DNA of 64,000 nt from Agrostemma githago (GCA_958450325.1 OY288243.1:26008844-26072843); one strand, 5' to 3'. Counted from the first letter of the stretch, positions 35,301-44,161 are shown. Numbers and translations are program-made. The notes: generated from the letters alone by a model not told the origin.

Positions 35301-36930
35301 AGTTCTTATGGACCTTCAAGATGATTATGATTCGGCCTATGTTGCTACTTTGGCTACTGTTTTTCAAGCTACAGAACCATCTTCTTTTGAGCAAGCTCAA
35401 TCTGATCCACAGTGGGTGGAGGCAATGCAGAAGGAATTGACAGCCTTAGAAACTAATCAAACATGGGAACTAGTGCCGCTTCCATCTACACACAAGGCCA
35501 TTGGTTCAAAATGGGTGTTTAAAATCAAACATAGGGCTGATGGGTCTGTCGAAAGATACAAAGCTAGGTTGGTTGCTAAAGGGTTCACTCAAGTGAAAGA
35601 CAAAGACTACAAAGCCACTTTCTCACCTGTTGCTAAGTTTACTACTGTCAGGACGCTTATTGCCCTGGCTTCAGCACATGGATGGCCACTTCATCAGTTT
35701 GATATCAATAATGCATTTTTACATGGTTACTTGGATGAGGAAGTTTACATGAAGCCTCCCCAAGGTTATGATACAGGACAATCTGGTCTTGTATGCAGAC
35801 TTAAAAGGTCCATCTATGGACTCAAGCAAGCTTCACGCCAGTGGAATATTGAGCTTACAAAGCACCTCCCGAGTCTCGGTTTTGTTCAAAGCAGGGAAGA
35901 TTACTCTCTGTTCATTAAGCATCATGGCGATTCTTGGTTACTAGCTTTGGTTTATGTAGACGATATCCTTCTTACTGGCAACAATATTTCAGGAATTACT
36001 CATACCAAAGCTAGTCTTGAGAATAAGTTTACCATCAAAGATCTGGGTCTCATGAGGTACTTCATTGGGCTTGAAGTTGCGAGAAATCACTCTGGTATTA
36101 CCTTAAATCAGAGAAAGTATGTGCTTGATATTTTGAAAGATATGAAGATGGAGGAATGTACTGAAGCTTCTTTCCCTCTTCCTAAAGGCCTCAAGTTGTC
36201 AGTAGATGAAGGTGAACTTTTACCAGATCCAGACGGGTATAGAAGGTTGATAGGAAGGCTCTTGTATCTCAACCTCACGAGGCCTGATCTGTCTTTTTCA
36301 GTACAACACCTTAGTCAGTTTTTGACTCAGCCACGACAGCCGCACTTCCAGGCTGCTATTCACGTGGTTAGATACTTAAAGAGTACTGTTAATACAGGTT
36401 TGTTCTATCCAGCCGACAACGATTTGTCTCTGGTTGCATATAGTGATGCAGATTGGGATACGTGCGCATTCAGTCGAAGGTCTGTTAGTGGTTTTACTAT
36501 ATTCTTAGGGAATTCTCTTATTTCATGGAAGACGAAAAAACAGAAAACCGTCAGTAAAAGTACAACTGAGGCGGAATATCGGGCGATGTCGTACATAACA
36601 AGTGAGTTGGTTTGGTTGTATGCTCTCCTGAAGGGAGTCCATATACATTCTCAGTTGCCGATTCCTCTCTATTGTGATAACAAAGCTGCGGTGCATATAA
36701 CAGAAAATCCGGTTTTCCATGAAAGAACGAAGCATTTGGAAATCGATTGTCATTATGTTCGTGACAAGTTTCTGGAGGGTTTTCTGATCCCACAGTTTGT
36801 ACGAACTGGGGTTCAGTTGGCCGACATTATGACGAAACCACTGGGCGCTGATTTGCATCATTTTTTCTCCTCCAAGCTTGACCTTCGTTACATTAACTTA
36901 GTTCCAGCTTCAGGGGGGGATGTGGATTAG
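32317..36930 (+). CDS. Copia Gag-Pol polyprotein
   Basis: This is 1,537 codons without a stop, start ATG at 32317 about 310 bp after the primer site. In order: Gag (about 1-270), two zinc knuckles (CVYCKAEGHTVDTC at about 275-288, CSHCKKRGHTIEFC at about 294-307), aspartic protease (IVDTGASDHIT near 427), integrase zinc region from about 569 and core with D in HMDLWGPY, D in RTDHGTEF and E in GRVERKHRH, RT with YVDDILLTG near 1211, and RNase H (YSDADWD near 1374, STTEAEYRA, CDNKAA). In the integrase zinc region the usual CxxC reads CETS, so the second Cys is missing. The final codons and TAG lie 10 bases inside the 3' LTR. Apart from that Cys, every catalytic motif is present, and the element may still be expressed. 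Confidence 0.95.
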   Translation: MAGEHAKSSYAVFDDPLHLSSSDQPALQLTDVAFDGLNFVSWKRDAFLALISKNKDGFIDGTCKMPPEKDPKYHQWIRCDVLVMRWILNSLTKDIRETVAYSRSSKELWTELIERYGQTNSLEIYQLRKDLNAISQENTSLVEYYSKLKRSWETLDSLDPLPLCTCTAMDNCTCILLKRMLDRETQYKLIQFLMGLNSGYEAVKTHVLSLEPLLPLNKAFHLIQKIEKQKLISDAVDVLAEANALASSRAHEGANNRHKKARTEGDAPDGEIKHCVYCKAEGHTVDTCRKTKNCSHCKKRGHTIEFCYDRMKGKPQTHQRGPDMRFQRGKNVYRRTAHNAETIPAADLTQAEEDSPLEQPEGSYYAQNYVQDPLLITSIADSVYQKLMKSFADNPSTSAAVNFAGIILHTHACSIASTYNTHTWIVDTGASDHITPFEHLLTGIYKLPKPVGIALPDGTIKMVYMAGNMQISEHIVLQHVLLMPDFKQNLLSIGKLLEHSQLLVTITKTVVFFQDLSSKVTYAQAKKIDGLYRLDTRFLSSYSINTSTNKQCCNTLETVVSKIGSFEKTHARIGHSSIEKLVHIPGVSRPSKDFFCETSTLSKHHVLPFARSESRAPSCFNLVHMDLWGPYKVPSLNGARYFLTILDDHSRCTWTYLLHNKAQVPGLIKSFIQLINTQFHTQIQIIRTDHGTEFIQLSCNLLFQNLGIIHQKSVVGRPQQNGRVERKHRHLIETARALRIHAHLPIKFWGDCVLAATFLINKMPTAILEWKTPFEVLYKVPPTYEDLRVFGCLCYATMPNTLRDKFAAKARKCVFIGYPFGEKGYKLYDLDSHKVFVNRDVIFKEDMFPFKDHHTTTLPTGQNSYPLVQFTNHDVLPDIATFSTPSQRTPPNSALHNTNNSHTPTNNNSNNISHNIQNSPIMLHQSSSEDSNTLTTASTSSHDMIISPPPPPPPRRSTRNTKLSTKLDGFICPIKLPAHTTPASPSSSSSAFHSKVLMDLQDDYDSAYVATLATVFQATEPSSFEQAQSDPQWVEAMQKELTALETNQTWELVPLPSTHKAIGSKWVFKIKHRADGSVERYKARLVAKGFTQVKDKDYKATFSPVAKFTTVRTLIALASAHGWPLHQFDINNAFLHGYLDEEVYMKPPQGYDTGQSGLVCRLKRSIYGLKQASRQWNIELTKHLPSLGFVQSREDYSLFIKHHGDSWLLALVYVDDILLTGNNISGITHTKASLENKFTIKDLGLMRYFIGLEVARNHSGITLNQRKYVLDILKDMKMEECTEASFPLPKGLKLSVDEGELLPDPDGYRRLIGRLLYLNLTRPDLSFSVQHLSQFLTQPRQPHFQAAIHVVRYLKSTVNTGLFYPADNDLSLVAYSDADWDTCAFSRRSVSGFTIFLGNSLISWKTKKQKTVSKSTTEAEYRAMSYITSELVWLYALLKGVHIHSQLPIPLYCDNKAAVHITENPVFHERTKHLEIDCHYVRDKFLEGFLIPQFVRTGVQLADIMTKPLGADLHHFFSSKLDLRYINLVPASGGDVD
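36911..36920 (+). promoter_or_regulatory. Copia polypurine tract
   Basis: CAGGGGGGGA lies directly before the 3' LTR, inside the last codons of the polyprotein. Confidence 0.88.
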
Positions 36931-37123
36931 TATTACTATTAGTGTTACTACTGTACATAACACTTAGATTGTATATATATAGGACACATGTAATAGTTAG
37001 CATTATCAATAATAATACTATTTCTATTTACTCTTTCTCTCTCTATAACGGAATCTCTCTCTATAACTAACTACTTCTACTACCTTCAAGCTACTCTACA
37101 ATGGCGTCTCACTACGTTTCACA
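36921..37123 (+). repeat. Copia 3' LTR
   Basis: A 203 bp LTR. The polyprotein stop codon (36928-36930) lies inside it. Confidence 0.93.
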
Positions 37124-37502
37124 GTTTTCAACTCCGGCTTAAGAGGACTTATAGGAGCATTAGTTATTTTACTGACTCCATTACGTTGGATCGCATCTTC
37201 ATATATGTCCACTTGATCGGTGAAAGAGTTCCACACATCTTTGTGCTCTGCAGAATATAATCAATAGTTTCAAAAAAAAAAATAGGGCCTGGAAGTAGTT
37301 GGTTAAACTATTGCAACAATCATGATTATAAATTTCTTTAAAACAAGAGACGTTTAAGTTAAAACTTTATATATAAAAAGTAATCTCGCCTTATTATCCT
37401 GAAGTAATAAGTTTTGGTATAACACCTTCTTCTGAGATGATGTCTTTGGGCGTCGCTTCTCTATCACCTTCACATTGACTTTGTAGTCTTTGTTAGTTGC
37501 AT

Positions 37503-37750
37503 ATTGATAAGCTCGTAGTCATGGTACTTATGGTAGTTACATACTCCCTCTCATCCATTCATTTCTTTACGTGAGGACCATTTTTGTGAGGAGAAATGGT
37601 GGACCTATGTACAAAATTGAATGGATGAGAGGGAGTATTGAACTATTGAATTGTTAGTCATATTGATAAGCCCTTAGTCATGGTACTTATGGTAGTTACA
37701 TAATGAAGTGTGAGTCATAATGATAAGCCCGCAGTCATGGTAGTTAAATA
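37503..37750. repeat. GATAAG...GTTACATA short repeats
   Basis: A phrase of about 40 bases of the type GATAAGCTCGTAGTCATGG followed by TAGTTACATA occurs at 37503-37543, 37662-37702 and 37720-37750. Looser copies lie near 21118 (by the Helitron-like 3' end) and near 44551. It may be an internal repeat of the old element that holds the OB-fold exon. The rest of 37129-37752 holds that exon and MITE B. Confidence 0.6.
37544..37635. mobile_element. Stowaway-like MITE (copy B)
   Basis: This is 92 bp between TA dinucleotides. CTCCCTCTCATCCATTCATT at the left matches AATTGAATGGATGAGAGGGA at the right in inverse. It sits at the end of one GATAAG repeat. Confidence 0.82.
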
Positions 37751-37752
37751 TT

Positions 37753-38019
37753 GGAATTTTTTGTCAGGAGATACCTAACATTTATGCCTTCTGTAAAAAA
37801 GGCACCTTATGTTTTTTTTTTGCCTTAAGTTTCCATTTCTTTGTTTAAAGGCACCAAAGCCCCAATTCCGTTAAAAAAAAAGTTAGATTTAACGGTTATT
37901 TCATTTTTATTACTCTTAATCACTTCATTCCTTACTCAAACTCAATTAATTCATTCATCCCCTTTATTCATTCCTCATAATCCTCAATTTTCTTTTCAAG
38001 AATTCTTTGATCTCTCTAC
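37753..38019 (+). repeat. MULE left terminal inverted repeat
   Basis: About 267 bp, inverted against 43889-44161 with substitutions and small gaps. The pairing holds through ACCGTTAAATCTAAC-type sequence on the right and its complement on the left. Confidence 0.75.
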
Positions 38020-38103
38020 TTAATTTAACCTCACATTTATGAAATGGATTAATTCCAAAGCTGATCATTTGTGTATCAAGTGGGTCAACTTTATCTATCT
38101 TTT

Positions 38104-39304
38104 ATATATTAAAGCTGAAACTTTTCTTGCTTCCACATTCACCCACGTAGGCATCCTACATGGATCTGATGTGTCGCTTACATGGCGCTTATGTGGACGA
38201 CCTACAAAACTTCCATAATACACAATAAAAAATATAATTGCCATTTTTAACTTCCACTTTTAACTCCCACTACCACAATATACATCAAATTAAAAAATAA
38301 ACTACCTTCCCATCTTTAACTCCCCACTCCTGTCAACTCCTCTTTTCTCCCTAACTTGACAATGTCATGAATAAAAAAACTGTGTCCTCATATGCTAGAC
38401 AATAAAAAAACCACAAAAAAGCTCAAAATTCTAGGGATACTAAACATGGCGGAATTAAGCTTGGTGGAGATTCAATGTGTTTTGGATGTGTATATTGTTC
38501 TTAATTTCGGTGAAAATCGATAATTTAGGGTGTTATGCGCGAAGAATCGTCCAGAATAGGAAGCCAAAGCAAATAGTCTTGGGAAATATGCGGTGGGATC
38601 ATTTTCGAGAGCTGCTTGCTTGATTACTACCAAAAACATAATACAGTATCATGTAATATCCAACTTATCCTCAAGTAAATTGGATTTAAAAAACTTCTTA
38701 TTTTCTTCTCCCCTTTCCTCTTCTATAAGTTTCATTGCTATGATGTTAAAATTAGTTAGTAAGAGAATTTCGATGGTTGCCTCTTTGTATTTGCACTATC
38801 AAGCCATATCATATGCTTAAATGATCTCCTAGCAATCCCATATTTTGATTTGTCGTTTCTATCTTATTGACCAATAATTGTACCGTGTTTTATCAAGCAT
38901 ACACACTTCGATTTTCGAGCTATAACACTAATGGCCTTATCCCATATATATGTATGTTGTCATAGGGCATTCTTTGGATCATTGTATAAGAGTCTTTCTA
39001 GAGGAGAAAGAGCTAGCAGTACTTCAGATATATCTCCAAAATGACGCACACTGTGAATTGATTCTAGGTTTTACAATGTTTTATATATTAATAGCTGACG
39101 ATTTCGATGATTATGTTTTCTAAACTAGAATTTTCAGGTAATTTTATTGGTTTTCTTCACAATTTTAAGATATTTTTTTTGCTTTGGTAGTTCAAACGAG
39201 AACTTTAATTAGGTTTTCTATCAACATGGTGCAAGCAGAATTGCACATGAGGCAGGTAGATTCCACCATCAAATCGATTATTTCATTTCATCTCCATATA
39301 TATA
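38104..39304. other. Helitron 5' part, unassigned
   Basis: This is AT-rich sequence with short frames only (38593-38820 is the longest). I recognise nothing in it. Confidence 0.4.
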
Positions 39305-39491
39305 CTCTCTCCGTTCCAATGAATTGTTTGCCTATTCCATATTGGGGCGTCTCAATGAATTGTTTGCCTTTCTATTTTAGGAATGCTTTTTATATGTAAT
39401 TTGACTCTTGGCTCCACATGTCACCTTCTCATTGGATCTCTTGCCCTTGGTGTCAAAAGCAAAGGCAAACAATTCATTGGAACGGAGGGAG
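39305..39491. mobile_element. Stowaway-like MITE (copy C)
   Basis: 187 bp between TA pairs. The left end CTCTCTCCGTTCCAATGAAT and right end ATTCATTGGAACGGAGGGAG are inverted repeats of about 28 bp. AATGAATTGTTTGCCT occurs twice at the left, so the left arm is partly duplicated. Confidence 0.85.
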
Positions 39492-39562
39492 TATATATTA
39501 TTAAACCCAATTATTAACCCTCTCCATCACAAAAAACACCATTAGGCATGACAACTAGAACT

Positions 39563-39682
39563 CTACTCACCGTAATTATACAGTGCAAGTAAATTGAAGT
39601 GAATCAGGAATGTAAAGAAAGAGACCGTCGATATTCTTGAAGGCAGAGAAAGGCGAAAGAAAGTTGAGGAAAGAGAGGCCAT
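39563..39682 (-). pseudogene. Exon-1-like fragment with a transit-peptide-like start
   Basis: On the minus strand AAAATGGCC opens 39 codons starting MASLSSTFFRLSLPSRISTV. This is rich in Ser, Arg and Phe, like an organelle transit peptide. Near its end TATAATTACG is followed by GTGAGTAG, a good donor site. It looks like a captured first exon. The source gene is not identifiable. Confidence 0.3.
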
Positions 39683-40235
39683 TTTTGCAACCGGAATCCT
39701 GAATGAGAAGGATAGAAATGACTAAAAGGAGCATGACGACTGGGTAATATTGTCCATTAACGTCTTCGCCAAATCCATGACAACGGCGGTAATTAATTTA
39801 TAATAGCTTCCTGAATTGTGCAATATACTCCGTTCTCATTATATTAGGTTATTTTAGTTGTGAATTGTGAATGAGCGATAATAATTTTTTTTGGGCGATG
39901 AATTTTTCATTTCATCATTGTTATTATATTAGGTTTTTTAGTTGACCTTTTGAGAAGATTGTTCACCAATATGAATTATATATGATTATACGTTTTTTTT
40001 TGGTTGGGTTGAATGAATTGTTTATAGAGTTGCGATTTTGCAGGATACTCCGTATTAAGTAAAATTAGGTTTTGTAATAATTAGTTGTTGATTGAGTTTG
40101 AGGTTTTTATGCAAATGATTAAATATGAGAGTGTTATTCAAGAGTTTGATCCATATTTCAGCTATTGCGTTACTTAGGTCGATCCATCTTTTACTCTTTC
40201 AATTACGTCATTTTAATTGTTACGAGTAATTTGTA

Positions 40236-40325
40236 CTCCCTTCGTTCCATTCATTTGTTGGTTTTTTATATTCATTGTGAGGAGTATTTTAATCAAAGGC
40301 AAACCAATGAACGAGACGGATGGAG
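40236..40325. mobile_element. Stowaway-like MITE (copy D)
   Basis: 90 bp between TA pairs. CTCCCTTCGTTCCATTCATT at the left pairs with AATGAACGAGACGGATGGAG at the right. It lies just before the Thg1 remnant. Confidence 0.75.
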
Positions 40326-40335
40326 TAATTTTCAA

Positions 40336-41215
40336 GCTTACGAAAATGTGATTTTGCTTAAATATGGTTTCTTTGTTGCTTTAGTTGATGGACATTGAAT
40401 AAGGAGATTTGTAGGTGTTAGATTGACAGTTTGTGACGATTTCATGGCCTTGCAATGTCAAGCTAATGGAAATATGAATTTGCTCAAATGTGGTTTGTTG
40501 ATTTTTTTTGTTTGTTGAGTATTGTATTACTAGACAATTATAGGAGTATTCATGACAATGAACGACGAACCACAAAATCGACGACCACGACGAATTACAA
40601 CATCTGGGAGTATTAATAAAATTAGAATAGTTGGCGGAGAGGGCCACTGGGGAGTATTACTCTGGACAAGAGGATCGACACGAAAATTAAGAATGGTAGG
40701 TTGTGAAGATGATCCCATAATCTTTGGATATGTCGTCAGTGATGAATATAGGTATATTTCATTGCTCTATGACTTCTAAGTTCTAAATGATTTTCTTTCG
40801 GTGTTTTTTTGCCCACTTATTACTGCTAACAGTTGGTATCGTGACTCCTTGCGGTTTTGCTATGAATAAAGATTCAAAATTTTATAATCGATATGCGAGG
40901 TATCTCCTTTAATTATGCAGTTTTTATGTTCGTAACATTATGATGTCTGTTATCTATATTGGTATACTCCATTTATGTGTTTATCAATTGCAGTAGTGTT
41001 TGTAATAATATCATCCAGAAATGGGAAGAATATTTTCCATCAAAAGATTTAAGGAATACCCCTTCTTCCGTTGGACGAGCTGTGTGCTATCCGTCGTCCA
41101 CGAATCGTCTTTATTACTCGACTTATCTCCTTGCGGACAGATTTGGAGATAGCAACAAACATCAAAAAGGGCTTCTTAACAGCCAACAAATTAAATGCCC
41201 TCAACATATCTTACC
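40336..41215 (+). pseudogene. THG1: Captured tRNA-His guanylyltransferase (Thg1) remnant
   Basis: Thg1 adds a G to the 5' end of tRNA-His. Four pieces follow the Thg1 order. Near 40336: AYENVILLKYGFFVALVDGH, a stop, then IRRF, like the KYEYVK...VVRIDGRHF..RF start. At 40711-40755: PIIFGYVVSDEYRYIS, like DIVFAYGVSDEYSF. At 40868-40899: KDSKFYNRYAR, ending at a GTATCT donor. At 41022-41100: WEEYFPSKDLRNTPSSVGRA and VCYPSS, like W.EFFP.KEL...PSFDGRAVCYP. The conserved DCHINN that should follow is absent. Stops and frame changes between pieces show it is dead. Remaining introns imply capture as DNA by the Helitron. Confidence 0.7.
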
Positions 41216-41219
41216 TTGA

Positions 41220-42751
41220 TCAGGTATAGATTAGGCGAGGTCGGAGATTGAAGGTTGGAGGTCAGAGTTCGGTGGTGGTTTTTCGAGTTTTTATGTTCAA
41301 TCTCTTCCAAAAATCCGAGCTTTAGGTACCTTTCTAATCCACGAACCTTTGTCTCGAATGCGTGGCGTGATTTTAGACGCTCTATAAGAAAAATGAAAAA
41401 AAGGCATTGAGATAGAGGTCCGTGGAAATAGTACAGTAGTAATTTATTTTGATGAGTGAGATTTAATTTGGTAAAATGAAACAAGGGTGTATAAAACAAG
41501 TGTAGATGCGGAAGCAAGGAAAGCAACGGTAGTAACAAAAACAGGAGTAACACCTTGCCAGTGGAGAAAAGCAGAGATGAACCGAAATCAAAACCGTCGG
41601 ATGTGAGATCTGAACCCGAAAAAATCGCGAATAAAACAGACGAATTGGCGAAATTAAGGCAACATGACTCGACGGAGGATCGTTCGGTAAACGAGTTGAA
41701 TTCCAACAAAGCTAATCGACAAGCCAGGTGGTTAGTTATGTGGCTTGAGTTGTATTTTGTTAACCGTACTACAGAAATATGGGGCACTAGCCTTCTTCAT
41801 ACAATGGTTTAAGAGTTTCTAGCCTTAACGTTGTTACGGATTTTCATTGTTTGTAGAGTATATTTTTGAAGCAGGCGAAAAGATTTACAAATTAAAGTTC
41901 ATAAAGAGAAAGGGCATGCTAGAGAAGAATGTGGTAAGAATAATATGATTAACTAGTGTTATATAGAAAGATGCAAAGAGCATTTCCCTCTATCGAATGA
42001 AATTTCTGTTTGTGTAATTCATATGGTCCTTCTAAGTTTTAGCTAACTCAGCTTTTTCAAATGTTTTTTCTATCAAGGTGAGGACATATTGATCATTTTC
42101 TTTCTATAATGAAGATGACGATAATCCGACTATAATGTGGACAAATTGATGACTTAACTTGGATATAGCTACGCGGATAAAATTTGTACGGAGTAATGAG
42201 TTAATATAACAACTATTAACACAGATTTTTATGAAAAATATAATGGTGGGATATGTATCCAAATTATTTTGTATCAATTAGCTTCTTAAGAGTAAATGTA
42301 AAAGACAAATGTGGAGTTGATAAGTTCGGCTCTTTCAATCACTTAAATAATTACTGATATTTTTCCTCGACAATGTCCTTCTTATGACAACTATATCCGT
42401 CTTAATATAATAACAGATTAAATAACTTTTCATGTGGTTAGTTGGAACTTAGATGTGGCAAATGGGTCAATGAGGTCATTTCGGGTCGTTCCGGGTTATT
42501 ACGGATTGCAAGCTTATTTTGGGGGACATGTTGGTCACTTCGGGATGACTCATTAAGGTTGGGTCATTTTCGGGTATGAGTCATTTGGCTTGAGTATTTT
42601 ACGTGAATTAGTCATCTGAGTCGGGACAGTTTTTAAGGTACGAGCCATTTAGATCGGGTCATTGGCACTTTTAATATACTAATTTCACTAACATAAAGTA
42701 ATTTACGGATTATTGAATTTATCATGAAATATTCTATCTTATGAATTCTTT
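41220..42751. other. Helitron middle part with an unassigned exon-like piece
   Basis: A plus-strand frame at 41555-41740 (EKSRDEPKSKPSDVRSEPEK, charged) ends near GCCAG/GTGGTT and could be another captured exon. The opposite strand is open over 41787-41191 but reads as low-complexity Leu/Phe. Around 42470-42660 are many copies of GGGTCATTTCGGGT-like phrases, a degenerate repeat. No function can be given. Confidence 0.35.
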
Positions 42752-43011
42752 GTTTTGCTGCAAGTAATAATTCTAATATACTCCGTATGATATTTTAGTC
42801 TTTTTGGGTGGATCGGGTCCAGGTCCTATTTCGGTAGAGCTATTTTGGGTCACTTTCGGGTCTTGAGTCAACTTTGCGAGGTTGTTTTGCTGCAAGTAAT
42901 AATACTAATATACTCCTGATATTTTAGTCTTTTTGGGTGGATCGGGTCCAGGTCCTATTTTGGTAGAGCTATTTTAGGTCATTTTCAGGTCTTGAGTCAA
43001 CTTTGCGAGGT
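42752..43011 (+). repeat. 132 bp tandem duplication in the Helitron
   Basis: Unit 42752-42883 (GTTTTGCTGCAAGTAATAAT ... CTTTGCGAGG) is repeated at 42884-43011 with a few substitutions and a small deletion (ACTCCGTATGATATT against ACTCCTGATATT). Confidence 0.85.
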
Positions 43012-43510
43012 CTAGATGAAAGTAGTTGTTACACCTTTTTTCAGATTTTCTCATGCAGTTTGCTTTTATTCTATTCATTCTATTTAACATGTTATAGAGC
43101 TAAGACGAATATACCATCTTAAACGTGAATTTGTGTAGTTGTAGAAGAGACATTAAAAAAATTCTTAGTGTTTACTATGATATCTTCGCTAAAATCATTC
43201 ATACTCCATTGTTTGAATACTTCATAACTAACGACGATTATCGCACTAATCACATTTTTGAAGTAATAAGATGGTACGAGTATGAATGTATGATTTTCTC
43301 CTTCTTACAATTGTTTTTTGATTACACTCATGTCTACTAGGAAATTGTTTTTATGAGTAGTAGGTCTCTGTGAAACGGTCTCACAATAATTTGAATAACA
43401 CAATTTTTTAATAGCACAATTTTTAGAGGAGACCTTTGTGAGACGGTCTCACAATAATTGTATTGTGAGATCGTCTCATATGAAAATTTGTAAAAATTTT
43501 GAATGAACAA

Positions 43511-43539
43511 CCGCGCAATTTGCGCGGGTCTGAAACTAG
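43511..43539 (+). promoter_or_regulatory. Helitron 3' terminal hairpin and CTAG end
   Basis: An eight-base perfect stem, CCGCGCAA and TTGCGCGG, with a single T between, is followed 12 bases on by the CTAG end. This is the usual Helitron termination signal. Confidence 0.82.
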
Positions 43540-43888
43540 TATAAAAGGAAATTACTTGCTTACTTATCAACCTTCTCTCAGACTACTAGCTAAACATGGA
43601 CGGAGGAAGATATGTAAAGGTAACGAGGAAATCAAACCCCGGTAGGCAAATTAGGATATTGATTATACTTTACAGTCATGTTATAATCAAGTCCATTTGC
43701 TTTTATATATGGAATATTGCAAGATGAAGAGTAGAATCTGTGGAAGTCTGACGAGGGATATTCGTAATATATATATACTTCGGCTTAGAAGCATGTAATT
43801 TAGAAGCATAGTTGATATTCACCGGCTTTGAAGAATTGAAGTAGGTTCATACTATTATGAACTTATGATGTAATCTTATTGATATTGG

Positions 43889-44161
43889 GGAGAGATGAAA
43901 GAGTTCTTGAAGGAAAAATTGAGGATTATGAGGAATGAATAAAGGGGATAATGAATTAATTTAGTTTGATTAAGGAATGAAGTGATTAAGAGTAATAAAA
44001 ATGAAGCAACCGTTAAATCTAACTTTTTTTTAACGGAATTGGGGCTTTGTTGCCTTTAAACAAAGAAATGAAAACTTAAGGTGCTTTTGGGCAAAAAAAA
44101 AAAACTTAAGGTACTTTTTTTACAGAAGACCTAAATGTTAGATGCCTTTTGACAAAATACC
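43889..44161 (-). repeat. MULE right terminal inverted repeat
   Basis: Inverted partner of 37753-38019. The outer end, reverse-complemented, reads GGTATTTTGTCAAAAGGC. Confidence 0.75.

Larger units (their letters stand above)
31802..37123 (+). mobile_element. Intact Ty1/copia retrotransposon
   Basis: This is a complete 5,322 bp element. It has 203 bp LTRs (31802-32004, 36921-37123), TGTGGATTAG to TTTCACA, and a GTTTT duplication on both sides (31797-31801, 37124-37128). The initiator-Met primer site is at 32005, and the polypurine tract CAGGGGGGGA (36911-36920) abuts the 3' LTR. The LTRs differ at three positions by eye. One long open frame fills the interior. The short LTRs suggest an Ale-like lineage, but I cannot confirm that. 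It interrupts the OB-fold exon on the other strand. Confidence 0.95.
31700..37494 (-). pseudogene. OB-fold (RPA-like/DUF223-like) gene remnant split by the copia element
   Basis: Minus-strand exon-like pieces lie on both sides of the copia insertion. Piece 1 (37494 to about 37370) reads YKVNVKVIEKRRPKTSSQ and then LYQNLLLQD, an OB-fold-like start. Piece 2 begins after a good acceptor (ATATTCTGCAG, 37254) with HKDVWNSFTDQVDIYEDA and NAPISPLKPEL and runs into the copia right end (37124). Across the 5 bp duplication the frame continues on the left side (31801-31700) with TNPTNLHYQMTFKRRT and a stop at 31700. The pattern (V.V..K..P, YQNLLLQD, then NA.....P.......YQ.T) resembles plant RPA70-like/DUF223 OB-fold proteins, often part of Helitrons. 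The family call is by eye. Confidence 0.45.
38094..43539 (+). mobile_element. Non-autonomous Helitron with captured gene pieces
   Basis: This 5,446 bp element lies between A (38093) and T (43540). The 5' end TCTATCTTTTATATATTAAA and the nearby CCACGTAGGCATCCTACATG are typical of plant Helitrons. The 3' end has the hairpin CCGCGCAA-T-TTGCGCGG (43511-43527), then GTCTGAAACTAG. There is no target duplication, as expected for insertion between A and T. No Rep or helicase motif is visible, so it is non-autonomous. It carries a decayed Thg1 copy, other exon-like pieces, two MITEs and a 132 bp tandem duplication. Confidence 0.8.
38039..43625 (+). pseudogene. LINE reverse-transcriptase zinc-binding (zf-RVT) fragment, split by the Helitron
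   Basis: Before the Helitron the plus strand reads SKADHLCIKWVNF (38039-38093). After it, at 43541, IKGNYLLTYQPS followed by GRRKICKG. Together these follow the usual zf-RVT order in plant LINE and LINE-like proteins (KADHLW.KWV...Y.KG..W..Y.P...W.WRKIC). This is a roughly 140 bp captured or leftover piece inside the MULE, with a frame break. It is not a gene. Confidence 0.55.
37753..44161. mobile_element. Mutator-like element (MULE) with long TIRs, split by a Helitron
   Basis: Long inverted repeats lie at 37753-38019 and 43889-44161. Ends read GGAATTTTTTGTCA (left) and, reverse-complemented, GGTATTTTGTCA (right). Nine-base flanks TTAAATATT (37744-37752) and CTAAATATT (44162-44170) match at eight of nine, as expected of a Mutator target duplication. 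Without the Helitron (38094-43539) the element is about 960 bp. Its middle carries a LINE fragment and no transposase, so it is non-autonomous and resembles a Pack-MULE. Confidence 0.72.

Noticed and set aside
41191..41787. 198-codon minus-strand frame in the Helitron
   Set aside because: Leu/Phe low complexity, no motif, and it overlaps a more plausible exon-like piece on the other strand.
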